Below the pieces are notes generated by a model that saw only the letters and a program-made list of their open reading frames with translations, was not told the origin of the DNA and ran no database searches. This document shows, piece after piece, positions 23,999 through 35,440 of a DNA stretch of 64,000 nucleotides (within the stretch, counting starts at the first letter, position 1; every line of letters starts with the position of its first letter). Source of the DNA: Hypericum androsaemum (taxonomy: Eukaryota; Streptophyta; Magnoliopsida; Malpighiales; Hypericaceae); the NCBI GenBank assembly GCA_963995505.1, contig OZ023189.1, forward strand, positions 16,763,495 through 16,827,494, given 5' to 3'. A program made the position numbers and the translations under genes.

Positions 23999-24270
23999 CG
24001 AGCGGCGGGGGAGTGGGGTGTTATATTTTTTTTTGGGATTATATAGAAAAAATGTGGAACCCTAATGAGTATGTCTGGATAAAAACTCGAAAATACCCTC
24101 AACAGATTCTGACCATCAGATCTGTAAAAAAAGAATTTGACCAAATCTGAAGGCCCATATTTAGTCCATACCATGGGGATGATTTTTATGTAGTCCTCCC
24201 TGAATCCAAATCCTACCCTACCCATTGCCATTTCTAAAAAATATCTCTCAATGACTAAAACGAGTGACCA

Positions 24271-24619
24271 TTTATGACAAAATCCCCACCAAGGTATAAT
24301 GCCAAGCCAACTCCACCACACAAATATTACTTCCCTTATTTATCTCAAGCCATATACTCTTATGGTAACAAATCTATTACAAAAATTTGTTGCCAATATC
24401 ACCCATTCAGATTCTCTCTCTTTGGGAAAAAAAAGTCCTCAGAACCATTGACAATATTTAATGCAGACTGGTTCCTTTGTCCTTGTCTTATTATTAAGGC
24501 CTTCCCCATTGTGCCTCTAAACCTGCAAAAAAGGAAAGTAACTGAAAGCAGGAGAAGAAAAAACATAAAGAAGAATTAATTAATTAATTAAAATATTCAA
24601 GTTAAAGACAGGGGCAGTA
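24271..24619 (+). promoter_or_regulatory. Promoter region of the RING-H2 gene
   Basis: AT-rich interval between the transposon block and the inferred 5' leader. A TTAATTAATTAATTAAAATA stretch lies near 24577-24596 but no single clear TATA box could be chosen. The transcription start is unknown. Confidence 0.3.
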
Positions 24620-25818
24620 ATAAAAGTCAAGAAAAACCCAACAAAAGAAGAGAAGGAAGAAGGTGAAGGAGAGAAGGCACCAAGAAGAGAAGGATAGTAA
24701 AAGAAGAATCTTTATTCTTCTCTTCAACCATCTGATCTACTTACCCTTCTATCTCCATCTCTCAGGTAGTTCTCCTAATCTAATATTGAAATTCTAGCAA
24801 TTGGGTAACCTCCATTGTTGTTTTGGCTTTCTGGGTTGCAATTTTTTTCATCAAAGTTGTGAACTTTAGCTTTTGCCTCCAATTTTATGTGAAGAGAGGA
24901 TCGGGCTGATTGTAAAGATCAGTTTTTTGTTGTTGATTTCTTCTAGTGGGTTCTTTACCACCATTGGATTGTAATTTTCTGTGTTTATTTTGTCTGTGCA
25001 TGTGATAAAGTTGTGATTTTTGAACTTTGTTGCTGCCCAGTTGCCTATCTGTTTTATTGCCAGAGTGTGTTCTATGAGAACTTTAGTGGGTTTGATTAAT
25101 TGGGTATCACTGGGCAGCTAAAACTCTTGGGTGCATTGGGTAGGCCGTTCCTGCAAAGTTACGTTCTTTGATAATTGTCTATGGGTGCCCTCCTTGTATC
25201 GTTAGCTTGGTGCATTTGTATGTTACTCTGCTAGAGTTTATAGACTTCTTACATTGATGCTTGCTTGTGATACGCGTTCGGTTTACGGGAATTTCTTCTG
25301 GAGAGGAGTTCTTGTTACCTGTTGCTTTGTAGACAGTAGCATTCGTCAAGATTTTTGGGTGTGTTACTCTCGACTGTTTGATTACTTGTTCCGCTTGTTT
25401 GCCTCTTGGAGGTCGATTTGCAGTGCTCTTGAGGATGTGATGCTATCTATCCTTGCATATAAGTTGTTGATGTGCTCATTCAATAACTTGGCTTCACATA
25501 TGACCCAAAACCTTGAAACGTCTAGTACATTAAGTTTATTGTGCATCCGTTTTGCTGAATCAGATGGCCTACTCATCTGTTTACTGCCTATTAAAATCTG
25601 CGAAGATTTGATGTATGGATAAATTGAGAATATTCTTGGGCACTATCAAACGTATAGAAACTACTCTTCCAAAAAAAAGAGAGACATTTGTGTAAAGAAA
25701 TAGATGGGAGAAAAGCATTATCAACTTGCTCCTATTGTGTATGGTATCTGCATTGCATTCAGATCTTAATTCTTGATTATGATACTGTTGTCTGGGTTTC
25801 TTCCTCTCTTCCATACAG
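24620..25818 (+). other. 5' UTR exon and leader intron of the RING-H2 gene
   Basis: A GA-rich then pyrimidine-rich leader (about 24620-24765) ends CTCTCAG|GTAGTT, a good donor. The T-rich stretch 24766-25818 ends TTCTTCCTCTCTTCCATACAG, a strong acceptor with polypyrimidine tract. Long leader introns are usual in this ligase family and can enhance expression. Open stretches inside (25254-25622 and others) are intronic. Confidence 0.65.
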
Positions 25819-26073
25819 GGAATTGGCTGGTTCACGGTTGGAGACAAGCTGCTGAAGATCTTTGCATTTTTTTTGTAAGAGAAGACTACTTGCTTTGAAA
25901 ACAATTCTTTCCTCATCGACCGACTTGTTAGAGATAGTCATTATTGCTTTACCTTCTTTCAGTTTGAGTTCATCTTCTCAATTTGATTTAAGAAGACAAT
26001 TCTGAAGCTTATAGCGCCATAGAAAAGCAAAGGTTGGAGCTCCTAGCTTATTTGGCACAATAGCTTGGGCCTA

Positions 26074-29000
26074 ATGCAAAGGAAAATAAATGTTTTTGAC
26101 CCCTATCCTGAAGCTATTGAAGTAGATCAAGGTTCTGTTGCTAATAACACTAGCATGAGTCAGCAGTCTTCTTTCAATGGCATTCTGAATCCAGCGGATG
26201 GAAGGTTGTCGAATAATCCTGTATCTCCCGAGGACACAACATGCATGAATGCAGTCTCCCATGAAGCTCATAGATTTTATGGCTGGAATTCTGGAGAATC
26301 TAGCTCAAGATTTAGTTCTCACATGAGTGATGACGAAATAAAGATGGAAGGTAGATGGCCACCAAGTGATGTAATGGTCGGTCCATGGTCAGATATCGGT
26401 CAATTTGAACCAGCCAGTCACATGTTTTCTGAAAGAATCAACATTGGTGCTAGTGGGAATCAGATTAGAAGCAGGCCTCCATTTTTACGTGGTTCCAGCT
26501 CTAATCATGCTACACTGAATCTGAATACTGCAGAAAGATATGGTACTGATGGTTATAACCGCGGACGGAGTAGTGCAGCTGTCTTAGCCCCTAATCATGT
26601 GGGCGATAACATTCAAGAGTCTTCTCTGTTCAATTATCCTAATGTCCCTGGAACTTCATCTGGTGTCCCTGGCAGTTTACTCGAAGAAACTAGTGGTTCA
26701 GGGTCCTCCTTTGGAGGTTGGGGATCATCATGCAAGAGAAAGGCCCTGGAGGGTACTTCTGGCAATTCTTGTCCTGGTGAAAGTTCAAGCGCAGGAAATG
26801 ATGGTTTACAGATGGGCAGTGTTCCACATAATTCTTCTACCAGCTTTAGTTTCCCTACTCCTTTGCAGAACTCTCCAGGTATTGGGCCATGTGAACATCT
26901 TAATTTGAAAGTTGGTTTCGAGATGAGAGCTAACACCGAATCCCTTCCTTCTATAGGTTCTCCGGATGTGGATCTGCTGAGGAACTTTGGTAGGAGAGTG
27001 CATCCTAGTCAGCATGAGTCGACAGCTTTGAATCTATCAAATGGAGTGGGCAGGAGTTCCGGTCCATGGTCTTCTCGCCGGCATTTACCATCCACTGATT
27101 CCCTGAACTTGAGATCAGCAGCAGCCGCAGCAGCATCTGGTTCCAATGCAAGTGTTAGTCAGAGCCAACCTCATCCCATGCACAGTTCCAGTTCATCAAG
27201 AAATACGAATCGTCTGCCCTGGAGTCGGACTTCTGATGCAAGAGCTGGAAGCTCTTCTGGATGGTTCATCCCTTTTGAGAGAGGTGTCATGTCAGAGGTA
27301 GAAGACGACTTAAGAAGCATACAAAGAAACAATGCCGACCAGCCCCTATACGTGCCTTTGCCTGAAATGAGAAACATTACACAAGAACCAACTGGTTGGA
27401 ATTTACGCTCTGGGAGTGCAAGCAGTACAGGTGCTGCTTCTACGAGAATTGTCCCTAGTTCCAGTGTTCACCCTATTCCTAGTTCTTCCTGGCTGCCTCA
27501 ACGCCAGCAGACAAGTGTTAATGAGCAGAGGTTTTCAGAGTTCTCTCCTTGGTCTTTGTTTCCTCCCCTAGACGCTGAATCTGGTGGTCGTGGTGCTCAT
27601 TTTCCCCCATTGTCCTCCGGATCCTCTAGTACTTCCAGGGAAGCTAGCATATCGTCTGGATCTAGTAGTCATGATAGAAATCAAGTTCTCCTGAGGTCCA
27701 GTATGATGGATGGACAAAACGATGAGGTTCTTGGATTGCCCCGCTCTATGAGGGCTTTAGCTACCGATTTTCAAGGAAGGCATCGTCTATTATCCGAGGT
27801 TTGTGCCTGGACTTGTCCCATGCTTAAAACTCTTGTTTTCATTGTATTTGCCTCTCTATCTCTCTCTCTCTCTCTGATAGACATAGTATTTGCTTCTTTG
27901 TTCAGCTTGATGGTAAGATTCTTCAGCTACTTCATAATTGGACTTTTGTAACAAATTAAATGACCTGCACGAGTGTACAGTGTACTTACATATCTGAAAG
28001 TTTACATGCTGTCGTAAGTTGACGGTCAGTTATGCACACTGTGATAGCTGCCGGTATCTCGTCCAATTAGAGATTAGATTTTACAAGATTGGTTCTTTTA
28101 CCAGATATTGCTGCTTCCATTAAGAAAACTCATCACTTTGTATGGGAGTAGTTTTTGATCTGTATACATTAAGGTCTGTTCTGTTCGCAACAGGTTCATG
28201 GTCTTTTAAGTTGTATTACTAAACATGGAAAAAAAAAGCTTTGATATGCTCTTATCTTAAGCTGGGTGCAGATTCAAGTCACACATTCTTTCTTTAGCTA
28301 GTTGAATATAATGAGACTAGAGCTTTTTCTAATTGTTATTGAGGTCCTAACTGGACATACTACTCAGTTGCCATCTCAGAAAAAGAAAACACATTATCAT
28401 TTGCTACAAAGACGGCAAATGGAATTAGGTGGCTTCCTTGCTTCATCCGAATTTCTAGTGGTCAAGGCCTGCTATCTTTTCAGACAATTTTAGTGTACTT
28501 ATTTGTGATGAACCATCTAACATTATGTTTTGTATCTGCTTAACTTTGACCCTATATTTAGTTGTTGGATTTGATTTAATATGGTTATGAGAGCCTGAAC
28601 CAATCGGCATTCTTCTTCTCGTGCACCAGATTCGTCAAGTCCTGACTGCAATGCGCAGGGGTGAAAATCTACGAATCGAGGTTTGATCTTAAATTTATCT
28701 TAAACTAGAAATTTTGTTGTTCTCTTAGTACTTCATTTTTTGGCTTCTCTTGGTACGATGCTATTCAGTTCTAATTGGCGTCTTAGTGAGTTTCTTAGTT
28801 GGTTCTCAAGCAGCAATGACATTTTTCTTGGGCAAGAATTGTTGCAAGAATCTTGCTTTTAGGAACAGCTGCGTACTACTCGAGTCTACGCAGCCATGTT
28901 TTTTATGCAATATTTCAAAACTTTTCGACTTTTTTCAACTGATATGCAGGAATATTTACTCTTTGACCCGTTCATACATCATGGCATGGGGGAGATGCAT

Positions 29001-29513
29001 GACAGGCATAGAGACATGCGACTTGATGTCGATAATATGTCGTACGAGGTAAAATGGATGAATAACTTCTGCCCTGCTAAATTCTTCCTTGATTCTTATG
29101 TTTGGTGTCTCAGGAACTGTTGGCATTGGGGGAACAAATCGGAGACGTCAATACTGGACTAAATGAGGAGACCATCGTGAAGGTGATGAAACAGCAGCAG
29201 TATATATCCGCTAGAACAGCGTCCTCTGAAGACCAAGAACCCTGTTGCATATGTCAGGTTTGGTCTAACCCTCCATTAATCAGTTATGTTTTGTAGGAGG
29301 CGGAATCATCAGACCGCTTCGTTCAGCTCTCTACCGCCAACGTCTGTAGCTTGTTTTTCACTGTCACCTCTGTGATTTCAGGAAGAATATTTGGATGCGG
29401 ACGACCTGGGAGTACTTGATTGCGGGCACGAATTCCACACCAACTGCATCAAGCAATGGATAACCTTGAAAAACATATGCCCTATATGTAAGGTGACAGC
29501 CTTGCCCACATGA
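26074..29513 (+). CDS. RING-H2 E3 ubiquitin ligase of the MBR/HIP1/RHG1A type
   Basis: Five coding exons: 26074-27798, 28630-28680, 28950-29048, 29114-29257 and 29382-29513, all with GT-AG ends and phase 0, giving 716 residues. The start is the ATG at 26074 (MQRKINVFDP, as in family members beginning MQ), not the upstream in-frame TTG. Residues 1-575 are a long serine-rich, probably disordered region with patches such as LNLNTAERYG, HLNLKVGFEMRAN and SMRALATDFQGRHRLLSE. Next come IRQVLTAMRRGENLRIE and HDRHRDMRLDVDNMSYEELL, conserved before the RING. The RING-H2 is C669-x2-C672-x14-C687-x-H689-x2-H692-x2-C695-x10-C706-x2-C709, complete, and the protein ends seven residues later. Arabidopsis MBR1/MBR2 relatives promote turnover of MED25; the target here is unknown. 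No lesion was seen. Confidence 0.92.
27859..27878 (+). repeat. CT microsatellite in intron 2
   Basis: A (CT)n run shortly after the donor at 27798. The exon 2 frame happens to stay open through it to 27951, which could make an alternative truncated end if the intron is retained. Confidence 0.7.
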
Positions 29514-30175
29514 AACAGACGGCCCTGCAACGCGGACGTGCGAATCGATACTCTCTCCCGAGATCATGGAGCCCCGAATGTGGCTTAAATTAGCACTTGC
29601 TACTAAGTTCAAAGATTAAACAGACAGGTGCAGCTACTGCATCTGCACCTGCAAACCATAAAGATATTCTTCAATACTTGCAAATCAATCTGAATGATGA
29701 ATGCATTCACCCGACCGTTGTTTTATCGATTACCTCGTCGATGCCTTCAAAGCTTTTGAGCTGCTTTGCATGTTGGCATAAGGTTGCAGATTACTTCCTC
29801 ACTGTTCTATTGTGGTCTATTAGCTTTGAAGGTGACATCCTCATGAAGGTTGCAGAACCAACATTATCATATCACACCTGGAAATCTTTTCCAACATTAG
29901 CATAGCTCCAAATTCTATTTTTTAAAAATATGAGTACGGAAAAAAATTTAAATAGCTCCGGGTAATTTCTCTTTATCCATTATCTTCGAAAATCAATTTA
30001 TTTTTCCCATGCTGTACTTTTTTTTAAAATAGTTCTTTCTCTGTCTTACTTGTGGGCCTGTGGCTATACGTTTGGAATTGGAAGGACATTGATGTTCATG
30101 GGTGCTTGCTTGTGGATATCAGGCCGCCAGGTCCATTTCTTTTGTGGGTTGGGCTTACTGGCCCAAATGTCAAGT
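29514..30175 (+). other. 3' UTR of the RING-H2 gene and spacer
   Basis: The 3' UTR probably continues to about 29930 (AAAAATATG and A-rich sequence). The frame 29597-29905 is untranslated sequence without family resemblance. Nothing else is seen before the LINE at 30193. Confidence 0.45.
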
Positions 30176-30618
30176 GGGTTATAGTTAGTTTTTTTTGTGG
30201 TAAATAGATTAATATTATAAACCCGAAATATTTACATCAAGTAGTACTAATCTTAAGCAACTAGTTAATTACATTAGTAATCTCCCATATCGCGTAGAGA
30301 TTCCATGTACAAAACTAAATCTTGGGGACCAATATCTGCTATTGACCATGTAAGCCATTCTTGAACTTGTCTAGTAATAGCATGGATGAGAAGCTCCCTG
30401 TTGCACCGCTCGCCTTGAAATAACGCTTGGTTTCTCATATTCCAAAGTCCTCAAAGTATCGCTCCAAAGAGTGCAAACCAAACCTTCTTGATCATCCTAT
30501 TATGCACGAGTCCCATCCAATCTTCCAAGAAATCGGTGAAAGAAGAATTCCCACACCAAGATATACCAACTTTGCGAGCAAAATAATTCTAAATTGAATT
30601 GGGGTTCTAGTTAGTTTT
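30176..30618 (-). mobile_element. 5'-truncated LINE with 17-bp target duplication
   Basis: On the minus strand 30590-30290 reads, with two stops, SWCGNSSFTDFLEDWM, then IKKVWFALFGAIL, then WNMRNQALFQGERCNRELL and VQEWLTWSIADIGPQDLVL. This is the segment between the zf-RVT zinc finger and RNase H of plant L1 elements. The 3' end lies left (A-run, seen as T at 30189-30196). Flanks GGGTTATAGTTAGTTTT (30176-30192) and GGGTTCTAGTTAGTTTT (30602-30618) differ at one base, a typical LINE target duplication. The insertion itself is 30193-30601. Confidence 0.88.
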
Positions 30619-31184
30619 AGCTGGCCCTTACATATCTCGGTTCTATTCGCATCTTGGCAGACATTATCTCATGTACGAAAGTAATCAACTATAAGAGCTG
30701 ATATCTGATCCAAGGCGACTAACTATAGATTGTTCTTATAGTTGTGGAATATGTGATGATATCACTTTGGTTGCTTTTCTGTCTAGTTTGTATTACAATC
30801 TTCCTATATAATGAGTGGCTTCTAAGTCTCCTATTTAAAAAAAAGAATAAAATATCTCAAAGTTAACCACTCTCTTTTCATTCGATGTATAAAATTAAAA
30901 CGAAACACTTTCCGACTCTTACAAAACAGTACTGAAGTATAACAAACAAAATAATAAACAGAATTGAAAATAGTTCGTACAAAAACCAAAAAAAGTTGGC
31001 ACAATTTGAAGTTCGGAATCGCCAGCAGCTTGTCTCCTGTACAATAGAGCCTAAATTAATTTAAAAGTGACCCACCGAACACCTGTAAATTGTCGAGTAG
31101 ATCAGTCTCTAGATAGAAACCTGGACGGCGGGTAACTTGAAGCGATTAATTCGGAAGCGGCTGTTAATCTTCGCTTACATATGC
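30619..31184. other. Spacer without recognised genes
   Basis: Unremarkable AT-rich sequence. Confidence 0.45.
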
Positions 31185-31530
31185 TATCTGGCGTGGTTTG
31201 GTTCTTGCTTGGGATACAGGATATAAGCAAGTGGTTGTTGAGACGGACTCGCTCATTGCAGAGCGTTGTCTAACTGAAGATGTGGCGAAAGAATATTCAC
31301 TGTCGTCTCTCGTGATTACTTGTCAAAATCTCATTGTCCGGAGTTGACGAGTAGAGGTCCAAACTTGTCACCATAAAAATAATCAAGTGGCAGATTGGCT
31401 TTCGAATTATGCTCTTAGCTTACCATTTAGGTTTCATGTTCTTACTGTTCCTCCAGCCGATTGTGTTTCCCTTTTGGAACGTGACAGTTGTGGCATGGGT
31501 TCTGTAGCTATTATGTCAACTGGCAACAGA
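31185..31530 (+). mobile_element. LINE RNase H domain fragment
   Basis: The plus strand reads LAWDTGYKQVVVETDS (the conserved VxxETDS aspartate block of LINE RNase H), LSSLVITCQNL, then after a stop NNQVADWLSNYAL (the NxVADxLA region) and LPFRFHVLTVPPADCVSLL, the usual end of plant L1 ORF2. One or more stops interrupt it. No A tail was located, so both ends are uncertain. Confidence 0.75.
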
Positions 31531-33920
31531 TTTAATTTAATCAGAAATTTCGAGAACCATGTAAAAGAATTTACATGTGCTTAACTCGATAGAGAGAATT
31601 TACCGCTTTTTATAGGGCAGTCGATCTCAAAAGTAAATTAATCCAATACATTTCAGCATGTGTGCATATGAGATATCAATATAGTACTTTAATAACCACC
31701 ACCAAGCATGTATATCGTTGTAAATTAATCATAAATTTTGAGTTAGAATCATGGAAGGAAATGCAACTATGTTAAGTTGGTAGATAGAGTGTTGCTACTC
31801 TTTATAATTTGATCGGACTCAAATTAGTTCATCTAGTGGATATTTCATTAAAAGACATTAGGATAAAAAGTAGTAACGGTGGGTAATAAAGACCATTCAA
31901 AATACTCACGGTTGCTGCTATCTAGCTAGCTTCTCAAAGAGGAACTAGGACACGAAGAATTCGAACGCTTCCACATTCCAAAACCAAGCAGATCGAAAGA
32001 AACATCAATTCCACGGGGTCCCCATGTTGTGTGACACAACAAGGGGCTTAAAGACAAAAACATTTTTTTGTCCTTAGGTTCATGTGACTTGTGACCTAAA
32101 AGGAGCACTAGAAATTAACCAGAGTGGATGTGGGAATGCGACATGTGAGAGACTGAGAGTGAGCACCATTACAGGTAGCCATCGCACCACAGAGGGAAAA
32201 CCAACCAGCCCATGTGAGCCCTTTGCTTTTATTCCACAAGTGTGCGGGAATATAATCTCCTCTCTTTTTTATGTAAAATCTTTATTATCCACTCAAAAAA
32301 AATATCGTCAAGCCAATGTGCGCAAGTGCATTATGCCAGTAGCGAATGTTAATACATAAGTAAGACATTGATGCACTCTAATTGTTCTCCTAATTGTACC
32401 TACAAAATCATTATCGTTGATTGTTCAGTAACTTGGGAGAATCATGAGACCACAGAACCACCTTTTGTTAGTTTCCAATCGCAATCGGTGGGACCTCGGG
32501 TCTAGACTAAATCCATAGTCCTTGTCCTATTCCCCATTGTTGTTATCGTTTTTCTATTTTCGGGTCCGGAACTTCTTTTTGACGAGGGGAACGAGTCAGT
32601 AATATCGGAGTTATGTTGATTGTTGTAGTGTGGACTGTAATAGTGTCGTATAATGACAGGACTCCTACTTACGACCACTGAAACTGGAGAATCGATCCGA
32701 TCACATTTCGGGCGACGGACCAAATTCAGCAACAGTAAAAGAAACTGGTCCGGAGTATGGGGAACATGGTCTGAGAATATGGAAATTTGACATGGTATTA
32801 AAGCGAGTTAGACTCGGGTCAATTGTTATACTCAGAAGACGCACGTTGACGTTACGAAATTTTCTCCCACATTTAAAATAAATTGAATATTTGGCGGGTA
32901 TGCACGATTGAAAACCCAATTAAAGCTAAAGCTAAAGCTAATGATATACAAATATAAAAGCTAGTGTCTCGCACACGAAATTTTGCAGGGATGCAATTAG
33001 ACCAGCATGCCCTGAAAGCGATAGCAAGAAATTGATCCCAAAGTCTTAAAAAAATCTATTCCTGCGTAATTATGGAGGAATCCTTCGCACGAAATTAGAC
33101 CCCGCCTCACCCTTGCATTTAAAAAAAATTATAAGTAAATTTTATTCATAATTGAACCAAATTCCCTCAAAGAGACTATTTATGATAGTACGATGTTGCA
33201 ATTAAAATCTTACTTTTCAATTTTCCATCTTCAAATTTCTGTATTTCAAAAACTAAGAATTATATTATTAGCAGCTATCATTTTCCTTCCAGGCCTAATT
33301 GGTACCACTAGGGAAAGTTACGCGGATGCCCAATTCGCCAACATTGCATTACTTTGTCCCTACGTATTAAATTGAAGTAACTTCAAAAGATATTATGGGA
33401 ATTCTTGTAAAATCAGCTAGGACCTCATGGTCGGGAAGTATCAATAAAAGATTTGCTTTTAATATGTCGTCAAAAAATGCTTCGCCTTTTAAGGGGTCTT
33501 AAGCTGACTGTGCATGGCATCTAATGTGGGACTCTGACATGTCAAATTTATAATACAAAAATCTTCTAACGAGGCAAATAGTATGTTGATGGATCCTAAT
33601 TATCTTAATCTAGTTCTAATGATAACGATAATTAAACTTTACAAGTTATAGCATCTGTTAAAATTGCTCATATTAAATGTACAAGTCAAATATTTCCATT
33701 AATGAATTCATACAATAAAAAATATTCTCGCCCCATCATCATCATAGTCAAGGAGACCGGTCAAGGTGACCAATTTCCGAATCTGATTTTCTGGCGAAGC
33801 TACCGTGAAATAGGCATAAACTATAAACAGCATTGAATTACCAAATCCCAACTAATTGGTTGGTTTGCACTTGTAACAACCACATTCGAACAAACCCAAC
33901 TTTTCCCTTTTTAAAAAAAA
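31531..33920. other. Intergenic DNA without recognised genes
   Basis: About 2.4 kb with several short open stretches and no family resemblance on either strand. A triple AAAGCT repeat (32924-32941) is the only local oddity. Confidence 0.5.
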
Positions 33921-35072
33921 GAGATAAGTTCATTTTAGTACCCTGTAGTTTTACTCATTTCGCCTGGAATACCATGTAGTTTCAAATTGGTATTTTAGTA
34001 CTCTATGGTTGACCTCCAACTTTCCAGGCAGGTCCAGGGCAGCTACCCATCGAAACCCGCCCTAAACAACATCGCTTTGAGACGACGTGGAAGACACATG
34101 GCGGAGGACTTTCTTAGATTAAAGCTGACGTAGACCATGGTGAATTACCTATTAAATCTCTAAACTTTTTGCCCTTCAAAAAAATTACTGGGTTGTCTTC
34201 TCCGGCACACAGACATCTTCGGCGACAACGATTCATCAAACCCACTTGATTCAAGAAACAATCGAGACAAAATTAACCCAGATGGAACCGAGACAAAATT
34301 AACCCAGATGGAACCGAGATAAAATTAACCAAGACAAAATTAACCCAAATCGAGACCGAGGCAACCCCCATGTCCAGTCGCAATGTTCACCGAGTACCTC
34401 GGTGGTTTGATTTTTGGGGCTGGGTTTTGCTGGAAATGAACCGCCACTGCTGGTCATCGACGAGGCAGGTCGGAGATGCCACCTGGAGCTCGACGACATG
34501 CTAGGGGTTTTTCTGGGCTCGCCGTTCCAGGGAAGGAGGCTCAAGGGCGAGCTTGCCTCGGTCTCATCGCAGTCGGAGGGGGTTAGATGTCTTTGTGTCA
34601 GCGCTAGTCTTCTGGGTTGTGCCCGTCGTCGTGGTCGGGGGGGAGGCTGAGAGGAAGGGTGTGAGCCGAGAGGAAGGGTGTGAGCCAGAATCTTCTTTGT
34701 TTTCTGCCAGTGAGGATGAATCGGAGAAGGAGAATGACAAGGTGAACAGACGGGAAAAGGTGTGAGCTTGGAACAGGTGAATAGACGAGGTGAACGGACG
34801 GATCGAGGAAGAAGGGACGGGGAAGGATGAGGAGGAGGGGAGAATATTTAAATCTATTTTAAATAAATTAAGGACTGAATAGGTAATTTATCACGGTCCA
34901 CGTCAGCTTTAACTTAAAACGACGACGTTTTGGGCGGGTTTCAACGGGCAGCTGCTTTGGACCTGCCCGAAAAGTTGGAGGTCAACCACAGAGTACTAAA
35001 ATACCAATTTGAAACCACATGGTACTCCAGGCGAAATGGGTACAATCACAGGGTACTAAAATGAACTTATCC
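33921..35072. mobile_element. Long-TIR non-autonomous DNA transposon with GC-rich cargo
   Basis: The ends GAGATAAGTTCATTTTAGTA (33921) and TACTAAAATGAACTTATCC (ending 35072) are inverted, and complementarity continues for about 240 bases per side, through CTCCAACTT/AAGTTGGAG, GGGCAGCTACCC/GGGCAGCTGC and AAAGCTGACGTAGACC blocks. A-runs flank both ends (33913-33920, 35073-35081), possibly an A-rich target duplication. The interior 34200-34850 is GC-richer, with an unrecognised frame (34414-34650), probably captured host DNA. No transposase is present. It resembles 13346-14639 in layout. Confidence 0.8.
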
Positions 35073-35440
35073 AAAAAAAAACCCAACTTTCCCAGCCCAA
35101 TTGGAAATCTTTCGAATTCACTGGAACGTTTGTCTAGCAATCTAGTGTTCGAATTTTACATGTATCCGCATTACACGAAAGAAATGTAAGATCCACGTGA
35201 CCGGTTAGCAAAGAAATGGGCAAATTCTGCATTCCAATTTCTAACTATTTTCCTGCCGGGGACATTTTTAACAAAAAAATGCTTAGGTACAAAACTACAT
35301 ACAGCAGAAAAGGAAAAAAAAAGGCTTAATTCCTCTGATATTTACCAACCTAGACCTTCCACCTCGACTTTTTTTACCCGAATGGTCACCTAAAATCTAC
35401 CCAAAAGAGGGAGAAACAAAATAGGCTAAGAAAAATATGA

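Larger units (their letters stand above)
22930..24222 (+). mobile_element. Mutator-like element carrying a BolA gene fragment (Pack-MULE)
   Basis: Element 22939-24213 is flanked by a perfect 9-base duplication TACCCTACC (22930-22938, 24214-24222). The ends AGGTTCAAATTCAG and CTGAATCCAAATCC are imperfect inverted repeats, continuing into GTGGGGACATGGGTAATCCCC on the left and GGGGATGATTTTTATGTAG on the right. The interior holds a minisatellite based on GATATTGGTTTCATTCTAC (23068-23425) and a GC-rich segment with a BolA-like reading frame. There is no transposase. Elements at 43817-44087 and 53537-55213 share the ends and the minisatellite core. Confidence 0.88.
22036..24270. mobile_element. hAT-like MITE rich in GGGTAGGGTATG motifs, with duplicated end and nested insertion
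   Basis: The segment starts GGATGGCAGAAATACCC near 22039 and ends with CCCATTGCCATTTCTAAA (complement AGAAATGGCAATGGG), the terminal type of a known plant hAT MITE group. The right end is present twice: 22576-22765 and 22766 onward share about 180 bases (AACGTTAAAGGGTCGGACACTGCAG through TTTACCAATATCC), with small indels. The second copy is interrupted at 22938 by the Mutator-like element 22939-24213 and resumes at 24214. The G-rich repeats resemble telomere repeats only superficially. Confidence 0.6.

Noticed and set aside
23498..24321. Minus-strand frames of 132 and 204 codons over the BolA segment
   Set aside because: Antisense shadows of the BolA-like frame and its flanks.
26065..26073. 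Upstream TTG as the start of the RING-H2 protein
   Set aside because: TTG starts are not expected in plant nuclear genes; the ATG at 26074 gives the family's usual MQ start.
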